Shown piece after piece: positions 8,127-16,198 of a stretch of 64,000 nt of DNA (positions are counted from its first letter, which is position 1; the number at the start of each line of letters is the position of its first letter). The translations under genes were made by a program, and so were the position numbers. Source of the DNA: Bdellovibrionales bacterium (GTDB taxonomy: Bacteria > Bdellovibrionota > Bdellovibrionia > Bdellovibrionales > UBA1609); the NCBI GenBank assembly GCA_016714165.1, contig JADJNU010000001.1:1922001-1986000 (forward strand), written 5' to 3'. The notes beneath the pieces are model-generated. The model worked only from the letters and a program-made list of their open reading frames with translations, was not told the DNA's origin and searched no databases.

Positions 8127-8336
8127 AGAACGCGAGAACAATTTGAATGCCAGCGAAATTCCGCTAGATCTTCACAAGAACAGAGGTAAGGCTGACACAA
8201 ATTTGACAGGTCTGAAGTTAATTTGAATGCGAGCTGATCCAATTTAATGTAAGAAGAGCCAGGCGGAGGGAGCAGTGATCAAAAATCCATCCTGGGGGGG
8301 CCACCATTGATTGAGCCAGACATACCAGGAGGCAAA

Positions 8337-8417
8337 ATGTATTGTCCTCATTCAGTTAATATTGGGGGACCCGTTTTGGGATTAATTCGGTATGTATATT
8401 ACTTTTCTCTCTTCTAG
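8337..8417 (+). CDS. Possible 26-aa leader peptide upstream of secreted protein A
   Basis: An ATG preceded at ideal distance by AGGAGG opens a 26-codon frame (MYCPHSVNIGGPVLGL...) that ends 26 bases inside the next gene, in another frame. The ribosome site is much stronger than that of the downstream gene at 8392, so translation of the short frame could deliver ribosomes to it. Alternatively the true N-terminus of the downstream protein is misread here. No family is recognised. Confidence 0.3.
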   Translation: MYCPHSVNIGGPVLGLIRYVYYFSLF

Positions 8418-8955
8418 AGCCAATCAAGCATGCTGTGAACTCGTTAGGTTAATATCTTTATCCATTCTTTTTTCTTTGTCGTTTTTTTTCCCTCTTAAAC
8501 ACGCAACTGGTATGCCCAATTTTTCAAGCGCAGAACCAATTGGCGATAAACTGGTGGTCACTTGCAACATAACGAAATCCATTTTCTATGAAGCCGGAGG
8601 CTCAACGGTTTCCGCGATTCGAAAATCGATAGAAATTCATTTCGAAGATGACAACAGATTTATCCTCGATGACGAAATCACCAATGACGGTGAAACGAAG
8701 GAGACCATCTCAAGGAGTTTGATCCAAATGGAATATAAGGCGATAGACAAAGCTCCTTCAGCCAGAAAAGGTATTCTTATTGCCTATCTTAATGGAGGAT
8801 ATCTGGGTGAATTTGAGGTTTCCCGATCACGTTTTCATACGGGAATGATTGAACGAGATACCTCCTATCAGTCTCCTCATTCAATTTTTAGCCGAATGGC
8901 CACAAGCTTGTACGGTCCGAAGGTGCAGGCAAATCTCAAATTGCATTGCTTCTAG
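8392..8955 (+). CDS. Secreted protein A of an unrecognised paralogous family
   Basis: 187 residues. A hydrophobic stretch at about residues 19-36 (RLISLSILFSLSFFFPL) looks like a signal peptide, so export is likely. The mature part has the pattern C-x-ITKSI, E-x-GGSTVS, DDNRFILDDE, IAYLNGGYLGEF, SRSRFHTG, GPKV and a final Cys, all shared with the protein at 9161-9757. Two conserved Cys at the ends of the domain could form a disulfide. I recognise no family. It sits between two flagellin genes on the opposite strand, and no terminator separates it from its paralog 200 bases downstream. Confidence 0.75.
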   Translation: MYITFLSSRANQACCELVRLISLSILFSLSFFFPLKHATGMPNFSSAEPIGDKLVVTCNITKSIFYEAGGSTVSAIRKSIEIHFEDDNRFILDDEITNDGETKETISRSLIQMEYKAIDKAPSARKGILIAYLNGGYLGEFEVSRSRFHTGMIERDTSYQSPHSIFSRMATSLYGPKVQANLKLHCF

Positions 8956-9160
8956 AAACATCAAAATAGGTTTTGCGATGATTTTGTGTTCAGCAGGGTA
9001 AAAATGACAGCCCGAGAAGTCGATCGCACTCTCTTTCCCATCCATATGAGATACCTGAGACAGCCTTGCGAATGGCACTCTAAGTGCATCTTACCCGTGC
9101 GTCCTTCACACCAAGGACAAGTTGGCAGGACATTGAAATCCAGAAGGAGCCTTGAATCGC

Positions 9161-9757
9161 ATGAGCGAAATCCATTTTGTGCTGAAAAATAATCTGAAAA
9201 AATTGAAGATAGTAATAGGTCGCCATATGGCACATGGTCTTGCCATCGTCATTACCACACATCAGGTGTTCGCTTTTGCGGATCCCCGGTCGAGCGCAAC
9301 GGAGCAATTAAGATACCGATTGAATATCGCTTGTCGCGTGACGAAATCCATATGGCATGAATCGGGGGGAATGACTGTTTCGTTCCTACAAAAATCATTT
9401 GAAATTGATCCTGATACTCCTGAACGATTCACTCTTGATGACGAGGAGTTAAGAGATGAAAGCAACAGCAAGACGATCCTCAATTACCTTTTTGAATTGG
9501 AATACCTGCCATCTCAAGGCGATACTAGGACAAAGGACGGAGTTCTTATTTTGTATTTGAATGCCGAATATTTCGGAGAATTTAAATTTGCCCGCTCCCG
9601 GTTTGAAAAAGGAAGCTTTGAGCAAGATGTTTCCGCCCATTTTCCTGGATCAATTCTGAGACGGGTCGCCTCGGGGATTCTTGGACCGAAGGTAAAGATA
9701 AAATTCAAAGTGGAATGTGATTCAGCATATGCAAGCTGGAAAAAGAAAGTCATGTGA
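9161..9757 (+). CDS. Secreted protein B, paralog of the 8392-8955 product
   Basis: About 198 residues from ATG 9161, eleven bases after AAGGAG; a TTG at 9152 is possible. A signal peptide ends near FAFA (HGLAIVITTHQVFAFA). The domain repeats the family pattern: ACRVTKSIWHESGGMTVS, ERFTLDDEEL, LILYLNAEYFGEF, ARSRFEKGSF, GPKV and VEC. It has a basic C-terminal tail (YASWKKKVM) that protein A lacks. The pair probably arose by tandem duplication and has diverged considerably. Function unknown; an envelope or extracellular role is inferred from the signal peptides. Confidence 0.78.
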   Translation: MSEIHFVLKNNLKKLKIVIGRHMAHGLAIVITTHQVFAFADPRSSATEQLRYRLNIACRVTKSIWHESGGMTVSFLQKSFEIDPDTPERFTLDDEELRDESNSKTILNYLFELEYLPSQGDTRTKDGVLILYLNAEYFGEFKFARSRFEKGSFEQDVSAHFPGSILRRVASGILGPKVKIKFKVECDSAYASWKKKVM

Positions 9758-9773
9758 GAACTGGTGACCCACC

Positions 9774-9811
9774 ATTAAAAATACCCCGGGGCTTGTGGGA
9801 GGGCCCCAGGG
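9774..9811 (-). terminator. Intrinsic terminator downstream of flagellin gene 2
   Basis: G/C-rich arms at 9784-9792 and 9803-9810 (CCTGGGGC and GCCCCGGGG on the minus strand, one G-T pair) are followed on the minus strand by TATTTTTAA. It lies about 75 bases after the flagellin stop at 9884 and just beyond the end of the convergent gene for protein B. Confidence 0.7.
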
Positions 9812-9883
9812 CGGGCTTAAGAGTAGCTTCGTCTGTGGGCTACTACTCCGTAAACCTTGGAATCTCTTTTCAAAACTCTATTT

Positions 9884-10711
9884 TCAATTGAGCAACTTAA
9901 GTGCAGATGCTCCATTTTGATTAGCAGCCGCGAGAACAGAAACAGAGGCGGCTTGAAGAACCTGTGCCGAGGCCAACTCAGCAGATTCAAATGCCACATC
10001 GGCATCCCTAATTCGTGATTTTGCTGCGGATAAGTTCTCATTTTGAATATCCAAATTGGAAGTTGTAATCTGCAAGCGGCTTTGGACCGCGCCAAAATCA
10101 GCTCTCAAATTTCCGAGTTTGACTATTGCTTGGTCAACAGCTTCCAATGTAGATCGAGCCGAATCCTTGTCCTCGACTGAAATTCCATCGATTCCCAATG
10201 TCGAAGCCGTCGCATCCGCAGAGATTTTGTATCGAATAATATTTTCCTCACCGGAGAATGGGCCCACGTGATATTCCAATTCTTCGCCGGACCCATCCAG
10301 CAAGGTCTTATTTCCAAATCGAGTTGATTTTGCAATCCTGTCGGATTCATCAACCATTTGTTGAGCCTCTTGATTGAGAAAACTTCTCTCTACTTCTGAG
10401 ACAGTGTCAGAAGCTGCCTGTACGCCTAATTCACGTAAACGAATGAGAATATTGTTAATCTCATTGAGACCGCCCTCACTGACTTGAATCAATGAGCCGG
10501 CATTGTAGGCGTTGTTGCGAGCCATCTTTATGCCCGCGAGCTGACCACGAATATTTTCCGAAATTGCCAAACCGGCCGCATCGTCAGCGGCGGTGACGAT
10601 GCGACTGCCTGAGGCCAATGCTTGCTCAGCGTGCTCCATTCGATTTTGCTGCTTCGTCAGCTGCCTCTGTGCGCTGATTGAAGCGATGTTTGTATGAATC
10701 CTTAAGCCCAT
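9884..10711 (-). CDS. fliC: Flagellin, intact copy
   Basis: 275 residues. The N-terminal D0/D1 helices (MGLRIHTNIASISAQRQLTK, then LASGSRIVTAADDAAGLAIS) and C-terminal D0 helix (AKSRIRDADVAFESAELASA, ending ANQNGASALKLLN) are complete. There is almost no central variable domain, so the filament surface would be minimal and sugar modification could matter. The ATG has a GGGAGGT ribosome site. A good sigma-28 match lies about 270 nt upstream (10983-11009), implying a long structured leader. A terminator follows at 9774-9811. FliS and FliD from this window are its likely chaperone and cap. Confidence 0.95.
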   Translation of the reverse strand: MGLRIHTNIASISAQRQLTKQQNRMEHAEQALASGSRIVTAADDAAGLAISENIRGQLAGIKMARNNAYNAGSLIQVSEGGLNEINNILIRLRELGVQAASDTVSEVERSFLNQEAQQMVDESDRIAKSTRFGNKTLLDGSGEELEYHVGPFSGEENIIRYKISADATASTLGIDGISVEDKDSARSTLEAVDQAIVKLGNLRADFGAVQSRLQITTSNLDIQNENLSAAKSRIRDADVAFESAELASAQVLQAASVSVLAAANQNGASALKLLN

Positions 10712-10978
10712 TTTGTACCTCCCAAAAACCTTGTGGCACCATCCTGTTTAGGCCCCACTTCGCACACAGATTCTCCGGGTTATAAAGAATCCCCTGGCCC
10801 CACGGCCAGACGCGTAAAGGTGGCAATCATTGCCTTGGTTGTTAATATTCAGTTTTTAAATTTGGAGGTTTGCAGAAAGGTCAGGACCGATGGCCCCTTC
10901 CTTTCTGACTCTCGATAAGCCTTCTACTCAGTGACTGCTGAAACAGAAGTCCATCAAGCGTGCTCCAACGTGTTCAGG
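10712..10978 (-). promoter_or_regulatory. Long structured, GGA-rich leader of flagellin 2
   Basis: If the promoter at 10983-11009 is used, the mRNA has a leader of about 265 nt. It can form several hairpins: CAGAAAGG with CCTTTCTG (8-bp arms, about 10874-10908), GGCAATGATTGCC (10820-10832) and CTGGCC-GTGG-GGCCAG near 10800. GGA motifs occur repeatedly, including CAGGATGG near 10740 and the ribosome site GGGAGGT. This suits post-transcriptional control, for example by CsrA. This stretch and the repeats beyond it make up the 386-base gap to argH; no gene is seen there. Confidence 0.4.
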
Positions 10979-11031
10979 AAGCTTCTCGGCTTTGGTCTAG
11001 GAAGCTTTAGGCCTTTGGTCTAGGTTTTCTA
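10944..11031. repeat. Second array of 22-bp degenerate units
   Basis: Units at 10966-10987, 10988-11009 and 11010-11031 share TYnGGAAGCTT or TTTGGTCTAGG segments at 22-bp spacing, with a weaker unit at 10944-10965. The CTAGACC core on the minus strand resembles the first array at 7952-8126. It lies 230-320 bp upstream of flagellin 2, the same distance as the first array from flagellin 1, and overlaps the probable sigma-28 promoter. Confidence 0.6.
10983..11009 (-). promoter_or_regulatory. Sigma-28 promoter of flagellin 2
   Basis: On the minus strand TAAAGCTT, 11 bases, GCCGAGAA: seven of eight matches in each box to TAAAGTTT-N11-GCCGATAA, with exact spacing. FlgM, the anti-sigma-28 factor, is encoded at 36452-36760. 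The distance to the ATG (about 270 nt) is unusually long. Confidence 0.6.
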
Positions 11032-11097
11032 TGTCTTGCTGCGTCTTGTGCTTGAAATCAGAGGAGCGAATCTTCGAAAAAAAATTTGAAAGATTTT

Positions 11098-12459
11098 CTA
11101 TTCGGCTATTTTTATCTGACGACTCACTGCATTAGGCGCTGTCCCGCCTTCCGATGTCCTTGCTTCCATCACTGCTCGATGAGGTACAACGCAGAGCACA
11201 TCCGACTCGAAGAGGGGGGAGAACTGGCGAAATGTCTTTAAATCCAATGCCTCGATTGGTTGATCAGTTAAGGCACAATGCATTACAATTTTGCCAACCA
11301 CCTCATGAGCCTGACGAAAGGGTAAGCCCTTCTTCGCAAGGTAATCGGCAAGGTCGGTCGCATTGGAGGTATCACCCAATAAACTCTTTGCCATTTTCTC
11401 TGGATGAAATTTTGCGTTTTCGAGCATCAAAACAAACATGCGCGTCGATCCCCGAAGGATATCCAGAGATTTGAAAACGAGTTCCTTATCCTCTTGAAAA
11501 TCACGGTTATAACTCAGGGGCACTGCCTTCATTAATGTGAGGGCCGCCATCAACTGACCAAAAACAACCCCCGTTCGCCCTCGAATGAGCTCTGCCACAT
11601 CTGGATTCTTTTTGTTAGGCATGATGGAACTGCCCGTGGTCACGCTGTCGTCAAGAGTCAAAAATCCAAACTCTGGTGTCGACCATAAAATGAATTCTTC
11701 GGCCAAACGAGAGAAATGAGTCATGGTGATAGAAGCGATGGACAATAACTCCAAAACGAAATCTCTGTCTCCGACGGTATCAAGACTATTTTCGGTGACC
11801 CCATCAAATTGCAATTCTTTGGCTACCATCCGCCTATCAATTGAAAATCCTGTTCCAGCCAGAGCGGCAACTCCAAGGGGACATTTATTGAGCCGCTTCT
11901 TAAAATCGATGAGCCTCTCTCCATCTCTATGGAACATCCAAAAATAGGCCATCAGATGATGAGCCAAACTGACTGGCTGCGCATGCTGGGTGTGAGTCAA
12001 ACCGGGGAGCAAGGTATTGAGATGATTTTTTGCATTATTTTTCAAGACCTCGCGCAGGGCCCGCAATTCATCTAACCATTCAGTGACCGCTACCCGCAGA
12101 TAAAGCTTGGTACTCAGTAAAACCTGATCGTTTCGACTGCGTGCTGTATGAAGCTTACCTGCCACCTCTCCGATTTCTTCGGCAAGAAGTCTTTCTACTT
12201 CCGAATGGACATCCTCAGCCTCAGACTGAAACTTGCACTCGCCTGAGGAAAGCTTGGCTGCAACCGAATCAAGACCACGCACAATCAGCTCAGAATCGGG
12301 CAGGCTAATGATTCCACATTTTCCCAACATTCGAGCATGGGCCTGACTCCCCTGAATATCGTATGGCCAAAGACGTTGATCTATGGCGATGGAACTCGTA
12401 AAGGCCAGAACTTCTTGATGCATCTCCTTACCAAACCTTCCGCCCCACAACTTCGCCAT
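11098..12459 (-). CDS. argH: Argininosuccinate lyase
   Basis: 453 residues, normal for ArgH. It starts MAKLWGGRFGKEMHQEVLAF and contains the fumarase/lyase superfamily signature GSSIMPNKKNPD and the TARSRNDQV segment that binds substrate; the catalytic His is in THTQHAQPV. It splits argininosuccinate into arginine and fumarate in the cytoplasm, the last step of arginine synthesis. Its ATG overlaps the TAA of argG (TAATG), so the two are translated together. The C-terminus lacks any extra N-acetyltransferase (ArgA) domain of the kind found fused in some marine bacteria. Confidence 0.97.
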   Translation of the reverse strand: MAKLWGGRFGKEMHQEVLAFTSSIAIDQRLWPYDIQGSQAHARMLGKCGIISLPDSELIVRGLDSVAAKLSSGECKFQSEAEDVHSEVERLLAEEIGEVAGKLHTARSRNDQVLLSTKLYLRVAVTEWLDELRALREVLKNNAKNHLNTLLPGLTHTQHAQPVSLAHHLMAYFWMFHRDGERLIDFKKRLNKCPLGVAALAGTGFSIDRRMVAKELQFDGVTENSLDTVGDRDFVLELLSIASITMTHFSRLAEEFILWSTPEFGFLTLDDSVTTGSSIMPNKKNPDVAELIRGRTGVVFGQLMAALTLMKAVPLSYNRDFQEDKELVFKSLDILRGSTRMFVLMLENAKFHPEKMAKSLLGDTSNATDLADYLAKKGLPFRQAHEVVGKIVMHCALTDQPIEALDLKTFRQFSPLFESDVLCVVPHRAVMEARTSEGGTAPNAVSRQIKIAE

Positions 12460-13655
12460 TACGTGTTCGCCCTCTTAAGTTGATAATACATGCGTGATTG
12501 CATGCCAAAATTCTTGACCTGCCCCGTACTCTCATTCTGATCAAAAGTCGAAGAATCAAAACTCGCTAGATCTTCATTGTAAAGCGCCCATTTGGATTCA
12601 CGACCAATGACCTGAGCCACCCCTTTGAATAACTTCAATTGCACAAGCCCATTCACTCTCAGCTGTGTCTGATCAATGAATGCTTCGAGATTTTCCTTTA
12701 ATGGGTCCCACCAAAGACCTTCATAGGCCATTCGACTCCATTCTTGGTCAACCAAGGACTTAAATCGAATTTCCTCTCTTGTAAGAACTAGATTTTCTAA
12801 TGCCCTATGAGCTTTGAGAAGAATGGTTGCCGCAGGACACTCGTAATTTTCCCTTACCTTCAAGCCTAACATACGATCTTCCATAATATCGATGCGGCCA
12901 ATCCCATGAGCACCAGCAAGCCGATTCAACTGAACAACCATTTGTGCTGGACTCAGACTCTTACCATTGAATTCTACTGGAACTCCCTTTTCAAATTTGA
13001 GAGTGATCGATTCCGGCACAGATAGAGCTTTCTCTGGACTCAACGTCCACTGATAGATCTCCTCAGGAGGAACAAAATTCGGTTCCTCCAGGCGTCCGCC
13101 CTCGATTGATCTTCCCCAGAGATTCTCGTCAATTGACCAGATCTTGTCTAAACTCTGTTGAATTGGAATATTTCGCTTTTTCGCATAATCGATTTCCCAA
13201 CTCCGAGTCATATTCCTTTCTCGAATAGGCGCGTGAATGACGGCCTCAGGAATCATCGCCCGTATTGCAAATTCAATACGGAACTGATCGTTCCCTTTGC
13301 CAGTACATCCATGAGCAAAGGAGGTCGCATTTAACTGGCGTGCAATCTCAGCAGCTTTTGCCCCAATCACAGGACGAGCAATTGAAGTGCTCATCGGATA
13401 TCCCTGATAATCCCCATTGGCTTGGAGCGCCTTAAAACAGTAATCTTTGGCAAATTCCTCTTTTGCATCAACGGTGTAATGCTCAGTTCCCAAGGCTTTT
13501 GCCTTGTCCTGCGCCTGATCCAGGTCAGACTGTGGTTGTCCCACATCAACAGTCACTGTCACAATTCGCTCGTAACCATATTCTTCCCGCATTAACGGAA
13601 TACAAATAGATGTGTCCAATCCCCCAGAATATACCAACACAACAGTCTTTGACAT
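12459..13655 (-). CDS. argG: Argininosuccinate synthase
   Basis: 398 residues from ATG 13655 (MSKTVVLVYSGGLDTS), the usual ArgG start; the open frame extends 45 codons upstream but that part is not like the family and overlaps the regulatory region. The PP-loop YSGGLDTS binds ATP; THFAHGCTGKGNDQFR-like residues (FAHGCTGKGNDQFRIE) form the citrulline/aspartate site. It joins citrulline and aspartate at the cost of ATP. It leads the minus-strand argGH operon, and two ARG boxes lie about 180 bp upstream, so repression by ArgR with arginine is likely. Confidence 0.97.
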   Translation of the reverse strand: MSKTVVLVYSGGLDTSICIPLMREEYGYERIVTVTVDVGQPQSDLDQAQDKAKALGTEHYTVDAKEEFAKDYCFKALQANGDYQGYPMSTSIARPVIGAKAAEIARQLNATSFAHGCTGKGNDQFRIEFAIRAMIPEAVIHAPIRERNMTRSWEIDYAKKRNIPIQQSLDKIWSIDENLWGRSIEGGRLEEPNFVPPEEIYQWTLSPEKALSVPESITLKFEKGVPVEFNGKSLSPAQMVVQLNRLAGAHGIGRIDIMEDRMLGLKVRENYECPAATILLKAHRALENLVLTREEIRFKSLVDQEWSRMAYEGLWWDPLKENLEAFIDQTQLRVNGLVQLKLFKGVAQVIGRESKWALYNEDLASFDSSTFDQNESTGQVKNFGMQSRMYYQLKRANT

Positions 13656-13833
13656 AAGTCGCCTTTCTCGCATTCTCATCGAATTCTCATTGCATTTGTT
13701 GTCTGCCCCACCGAAGGAACTGACACAAAACCCACACTCAGCTGACAGGACATAAAAGATAAACCCGAATGCCGTCAACTTGAAGTGCATAAATTTCCAT
13801 TTTTTTATTTTTTTTGAAATTTAGCTGGATATT

Positions 13834-13871
13834 TTAGCATAATTATGCAACTAATTGCATAATTATGCGTA
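13834..13871. promoter_or_regulatory. Tandem ARG boxes (ArgR operator) between argG and argC
   Basis: Two copies of the 12-bp palindrome GCATAATTATGC (13837-13848 and 13857-13868) lie in 18-bp A/T-rich boxes whose centres are 20 bp apart. This is the paired-box layout bound by hexameric ArgR, and the core resembles the TGNATWWWWATNCA consensus. Placed between divergent argGH and argCJBFR, it could control both; argR is the last gene of the plus-strand operon. Confidence 0.88.
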
Positions 13872-13922
13872 TGCCGGTTTGTGGACATTTGCAATAAGCC
13901 AGTTGAAAGGGAATCTAACCAG

Positions 13923-15005
13923 GTGACAAATCTACTTCGTAAGGACAGGTCCCTCTCGCGAGTCGCAATCCTTGGCGCCCGCGGATACTCCGGGCTGGAG
14001 GTTACGCGAATTTGCATGCGCCATCCATCAATGAAGCTTGAATTCGTGAGTGCCAGCTCCCATTTTGAATTGAGTAGCTATCTGAAGCCTCCTCCTGGAC
14101 GCGCTCTCCCTCCCTGTTTAGAAAATCCTCATTTCGAAGATATCGATGTTGTATTTATGGCCACTCCCCACCAAGCTTCTTGGAGTCTGGCTGCTTCGGC
14201 ACTCGAACAGGGAGCCCATGTCATAGACCTCTCTGGAGCCTTTCGGCTCAAGGACTTACCAAATAAATCAAATAGGGACATCTACCGTCATTGGTACGGA
14301 GAGGCTCCTGATTCGGTTCAAATGGCCAATCAGGCCACCTATGGTTTGGTGCCATTTAATGAAATAAAAAGCACAGGTCTCGTCGCTAATCCCGGATGCT
14401 ATGCGACCTCCATTCTCATGGCGCTCATCCCTCTCCTGAGGGATGAACTCATCGAACCTGGTCAGATTGTCATAGATGCGAAGTCGGGAACTACAGGCGC
14501 TGGACGTAAAATTGAAGAATTGCTTTCCTTTTCAGAAGTTTCGGAGGAATGCCTTCCATATAAAGTCGGTATCCACCAGCACCAGCCTGAAATTATCCAG
14601 GCCATCAAGTCTCTTTCAGGAGCAGAAGTTGATCTGACAATGAATACCCATTTGCTCAATGTCCGCCGTGGAATTATCTCGAGCCTCTATTTGAGGCCCA
14701 CACTTCGATGTAAGGACCAAATCCTGTGCCAAAAAATCGATGGGGCCTATGCAAAGCATTTTGGGAATTATCCACTTGTCCGCTGGGGTCACATCAAGTC
14801 TCAACCTCATCTTCTCCGCTTGAAGTCGGTTGTAGGCTCTGCCTTTACCCACCTCGGATATGAAGTCATCGATGGAAAAATATTTTTATTCTCGCTCTTG
14901 GATAACTTACTCAAGGGAGCAGCTAGCCAGGCCGTAGAGAATTTTAATTTCCTTTATGATCTCCCGCTCGACAGTGGTTTAGATCATCTGGAGGCTCTCA
15001 CATGA
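13923..15005 (+). CDS. argC: N-acetyl-gamma-glutamyl-phosphate reductase
   Basis: About 360 residues from GTG 13923, which follows AAAGGGA; a GTG at 13881 would add 14 residues but has no ribosome site. NAD(P)H-binding start VAILGARGYSGLEVTR, active-site NPGCYATS, and a conserved HQHQPEI motif are present. It reduces N-acetylglutamyl phosphate to the semialdehyde, the third step of arginine synthesis. Its stop overlaps the argJ start (ATGA). The gene begins about 50 bases after the second ARG box. Confidence 0.95.
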   Translation: MTNLLRKDRSLSRVAILGARGYSGLEVTRICMRHPSMKLEFVSASSHFELSSYLKPPPGRALPPCLENPHFEDIDVVFMATPHQASWSLAASALEQGAHVIDLSGAFRLKDLPNKSNRDIYRHWYGEAPDSVQMANQATYGLVPFNEIKSTGLVANPGCYATSILMALIPLLRDELIEPGQIVIDAKSGTTGAGRKIEELLSFSEVSEECLPYKVGIHQHQPEIIQAIKSLSGAEVDLTMNTHLLNVRRGIISSLYLRPTLRCKDQILCQKIDGAYAKHFGNYPLVRWGHIKSQPHLLRLKSVVGSAFTHLGYEVIDGKIFLFSLLDNLLKGAASQAVENFNFLYDLPLDSGLDHLEALT

Positions 15006-16198
15006 CCTTAGGTGCAGGAATCTATCGCACGTCGCTCCCAAAAGGCTTTTTCTCAAGCGGTATCAACAGTGGGGTGCGACGATATCGACCCGACATTGGA
15101 TTAATTTACTCTGAATTGCCTTGTCAAACCAGTGGAGTTTTTACGCTCAATGAATGCAAAGCAGCCCCCGTTCTCTATTCTCAAGCTTTGCTACCCTCCC
15201 AGACAATTCGGGCTATCTTTACGAATAGTGGCCAAGCCAACGCCGCGACGGGCGAAGTCGGAGAAAAGAATAATTTAATGATGGTCCAGGAAGTGGCAAA
15301 GGCCCTAAAGATTTCAACTCAAGACGTGCTGGTCGCCTCAACTGGTGTGATCGGCCAACAGGTCGATATCGATAAAATTTTACCCGCCATTCCAGAATTG
15401 GTACATCGATTGGGAGAAGCGGCAGAGCCTTTTGCCTTGGCAATTCTCACTACAGATCTTGTTCCCAAAACGGCTTCGTTAAAAATTGAACTCAGCGGAG
15501 GAACAGTAGAAATTGCTGGAATCAGCAAGGGATCCGGTATGATTCATCCCAATATGGCCACTATGTTGGGGTACTTGCTCACGGATGCCAAGTTGAGCCA
15601 AGAGCAAGTAACGCGGTTTTTAAAAGAGTCCGCTGATGAAAGCTTTAATATGATATCGGTGGATGGCGACAGTTCGACCAATGATTGCGTATTCATGATG
15701 GCAAATGGATCGAGCGGAGTGACGATCAGTTCCCTGATTGATGAGGAACGATTCTTTAGCGGTCTCAAACGAGTGGCAACAACCCTGGCCCAGGCCATCG
15801 CGACAGATGGAGAGGGAGCCACAAAGTTAATAGAAGTTCAGATAACCGGTGCTTCGAATCTAGCTCTGTGTCGCAAGGCAGCTCGTGGCGTGGTCGTAAG
15901 CCCCTTGGTAAAAACGGCAATTCATGGGGAAGATCCAAACTGGGGAAGAATTTTAGCACGACTCGGCGCTGAAGGCATTCCTGGCCCTCTCCTCAATAAA
16001 ATGGATCTTTACATTCAGGATGTAAAACTGTTTGCGGGCGGTGCCCCCGCAATCTTTGAAAAATCTGAGGTAAAGGCACTGATGAAGGCCTCAAAAATCA
16101 GAATATCAATATCTTTGCATGGCGGCGAATTTGAGGCAACGGCCTGGGGTTGTGATCTTTCTAAACGTTATGTTGATATCAACACGGAGTATTCATGA
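15002..16198 (+). CDS. argJ: Bifunctional glutamate N-acetyltransferase / amino-acid N-acetyltransferase
   Basis: 398 residues. The autoprocessing site KGSGMIHPNMATML is present, with Thr187 as the nucleophile released by self-cleavage between Ala186 and Thr187, giving alpha and beta chains. ArgJ moves the acetyl group from N-acetylornithine to glutamate, closing the acetyl cycle; many versions also acetylate glutamate from acetyl-CoA. No argA or argE is seen in the window, in keeping with this cyclic route. ATGA overlaps join it to argC upstream and argB downstream. Confidence 0.96.
   Translation: MTLGAGIYRTSLPKGFFSSGINSGVRRYRPDIGLIYSELPCQTSGVFTLNECKAAPVLYSQALLPSQTIRAIFTNSGQANAATGEVGEKNNLMMVQEVAKALKISTQDVLVASTGVIGQQVDIDKILPAIPELVHRLGEAAEPFALAILTTDLVPKTASLKIELSGGTVEIAGISKGSGMIHPNMATMLGYLLTDAKLSQEQVTRFLKESADESFNMISVDGDSSTNDCVFMMANGSSGVTISSLIDEERFFSGLKRVATTLAQAIATDGEGATKLIEVQITGASNLALCRKAARGVVVSPLVKTAIHGEDPNWGRILARLGAEGIPGPLLNKMDLYIQDVKLFAGGAPAIFEKSEVKALMKASKIRISISLHGGEFEATAWGCDLSKRYVDINTEYS

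Noticed and set aside
8986..9192. Plus-strand ORF of 68 codons between the paralogs
   Set aside because: No ribosome site, basic low-quality composition, and it overlaps the start and signal peptide region of protein B.
10911..10943. Plus-strand sigma-28 promoter (CTCGATAA) toward argH
   Set aside because: The -35 region (GGCCCCTT) does not match and the next genes run in the opposite direction; treated as an inverted relic only.
13656..13790. N-terminal extension of argG (45 codons)
   Set aside because: Family proteins begin at the MSKTVVLVYSGG position; the extension is hydrophobic and lies in the regulatory region.
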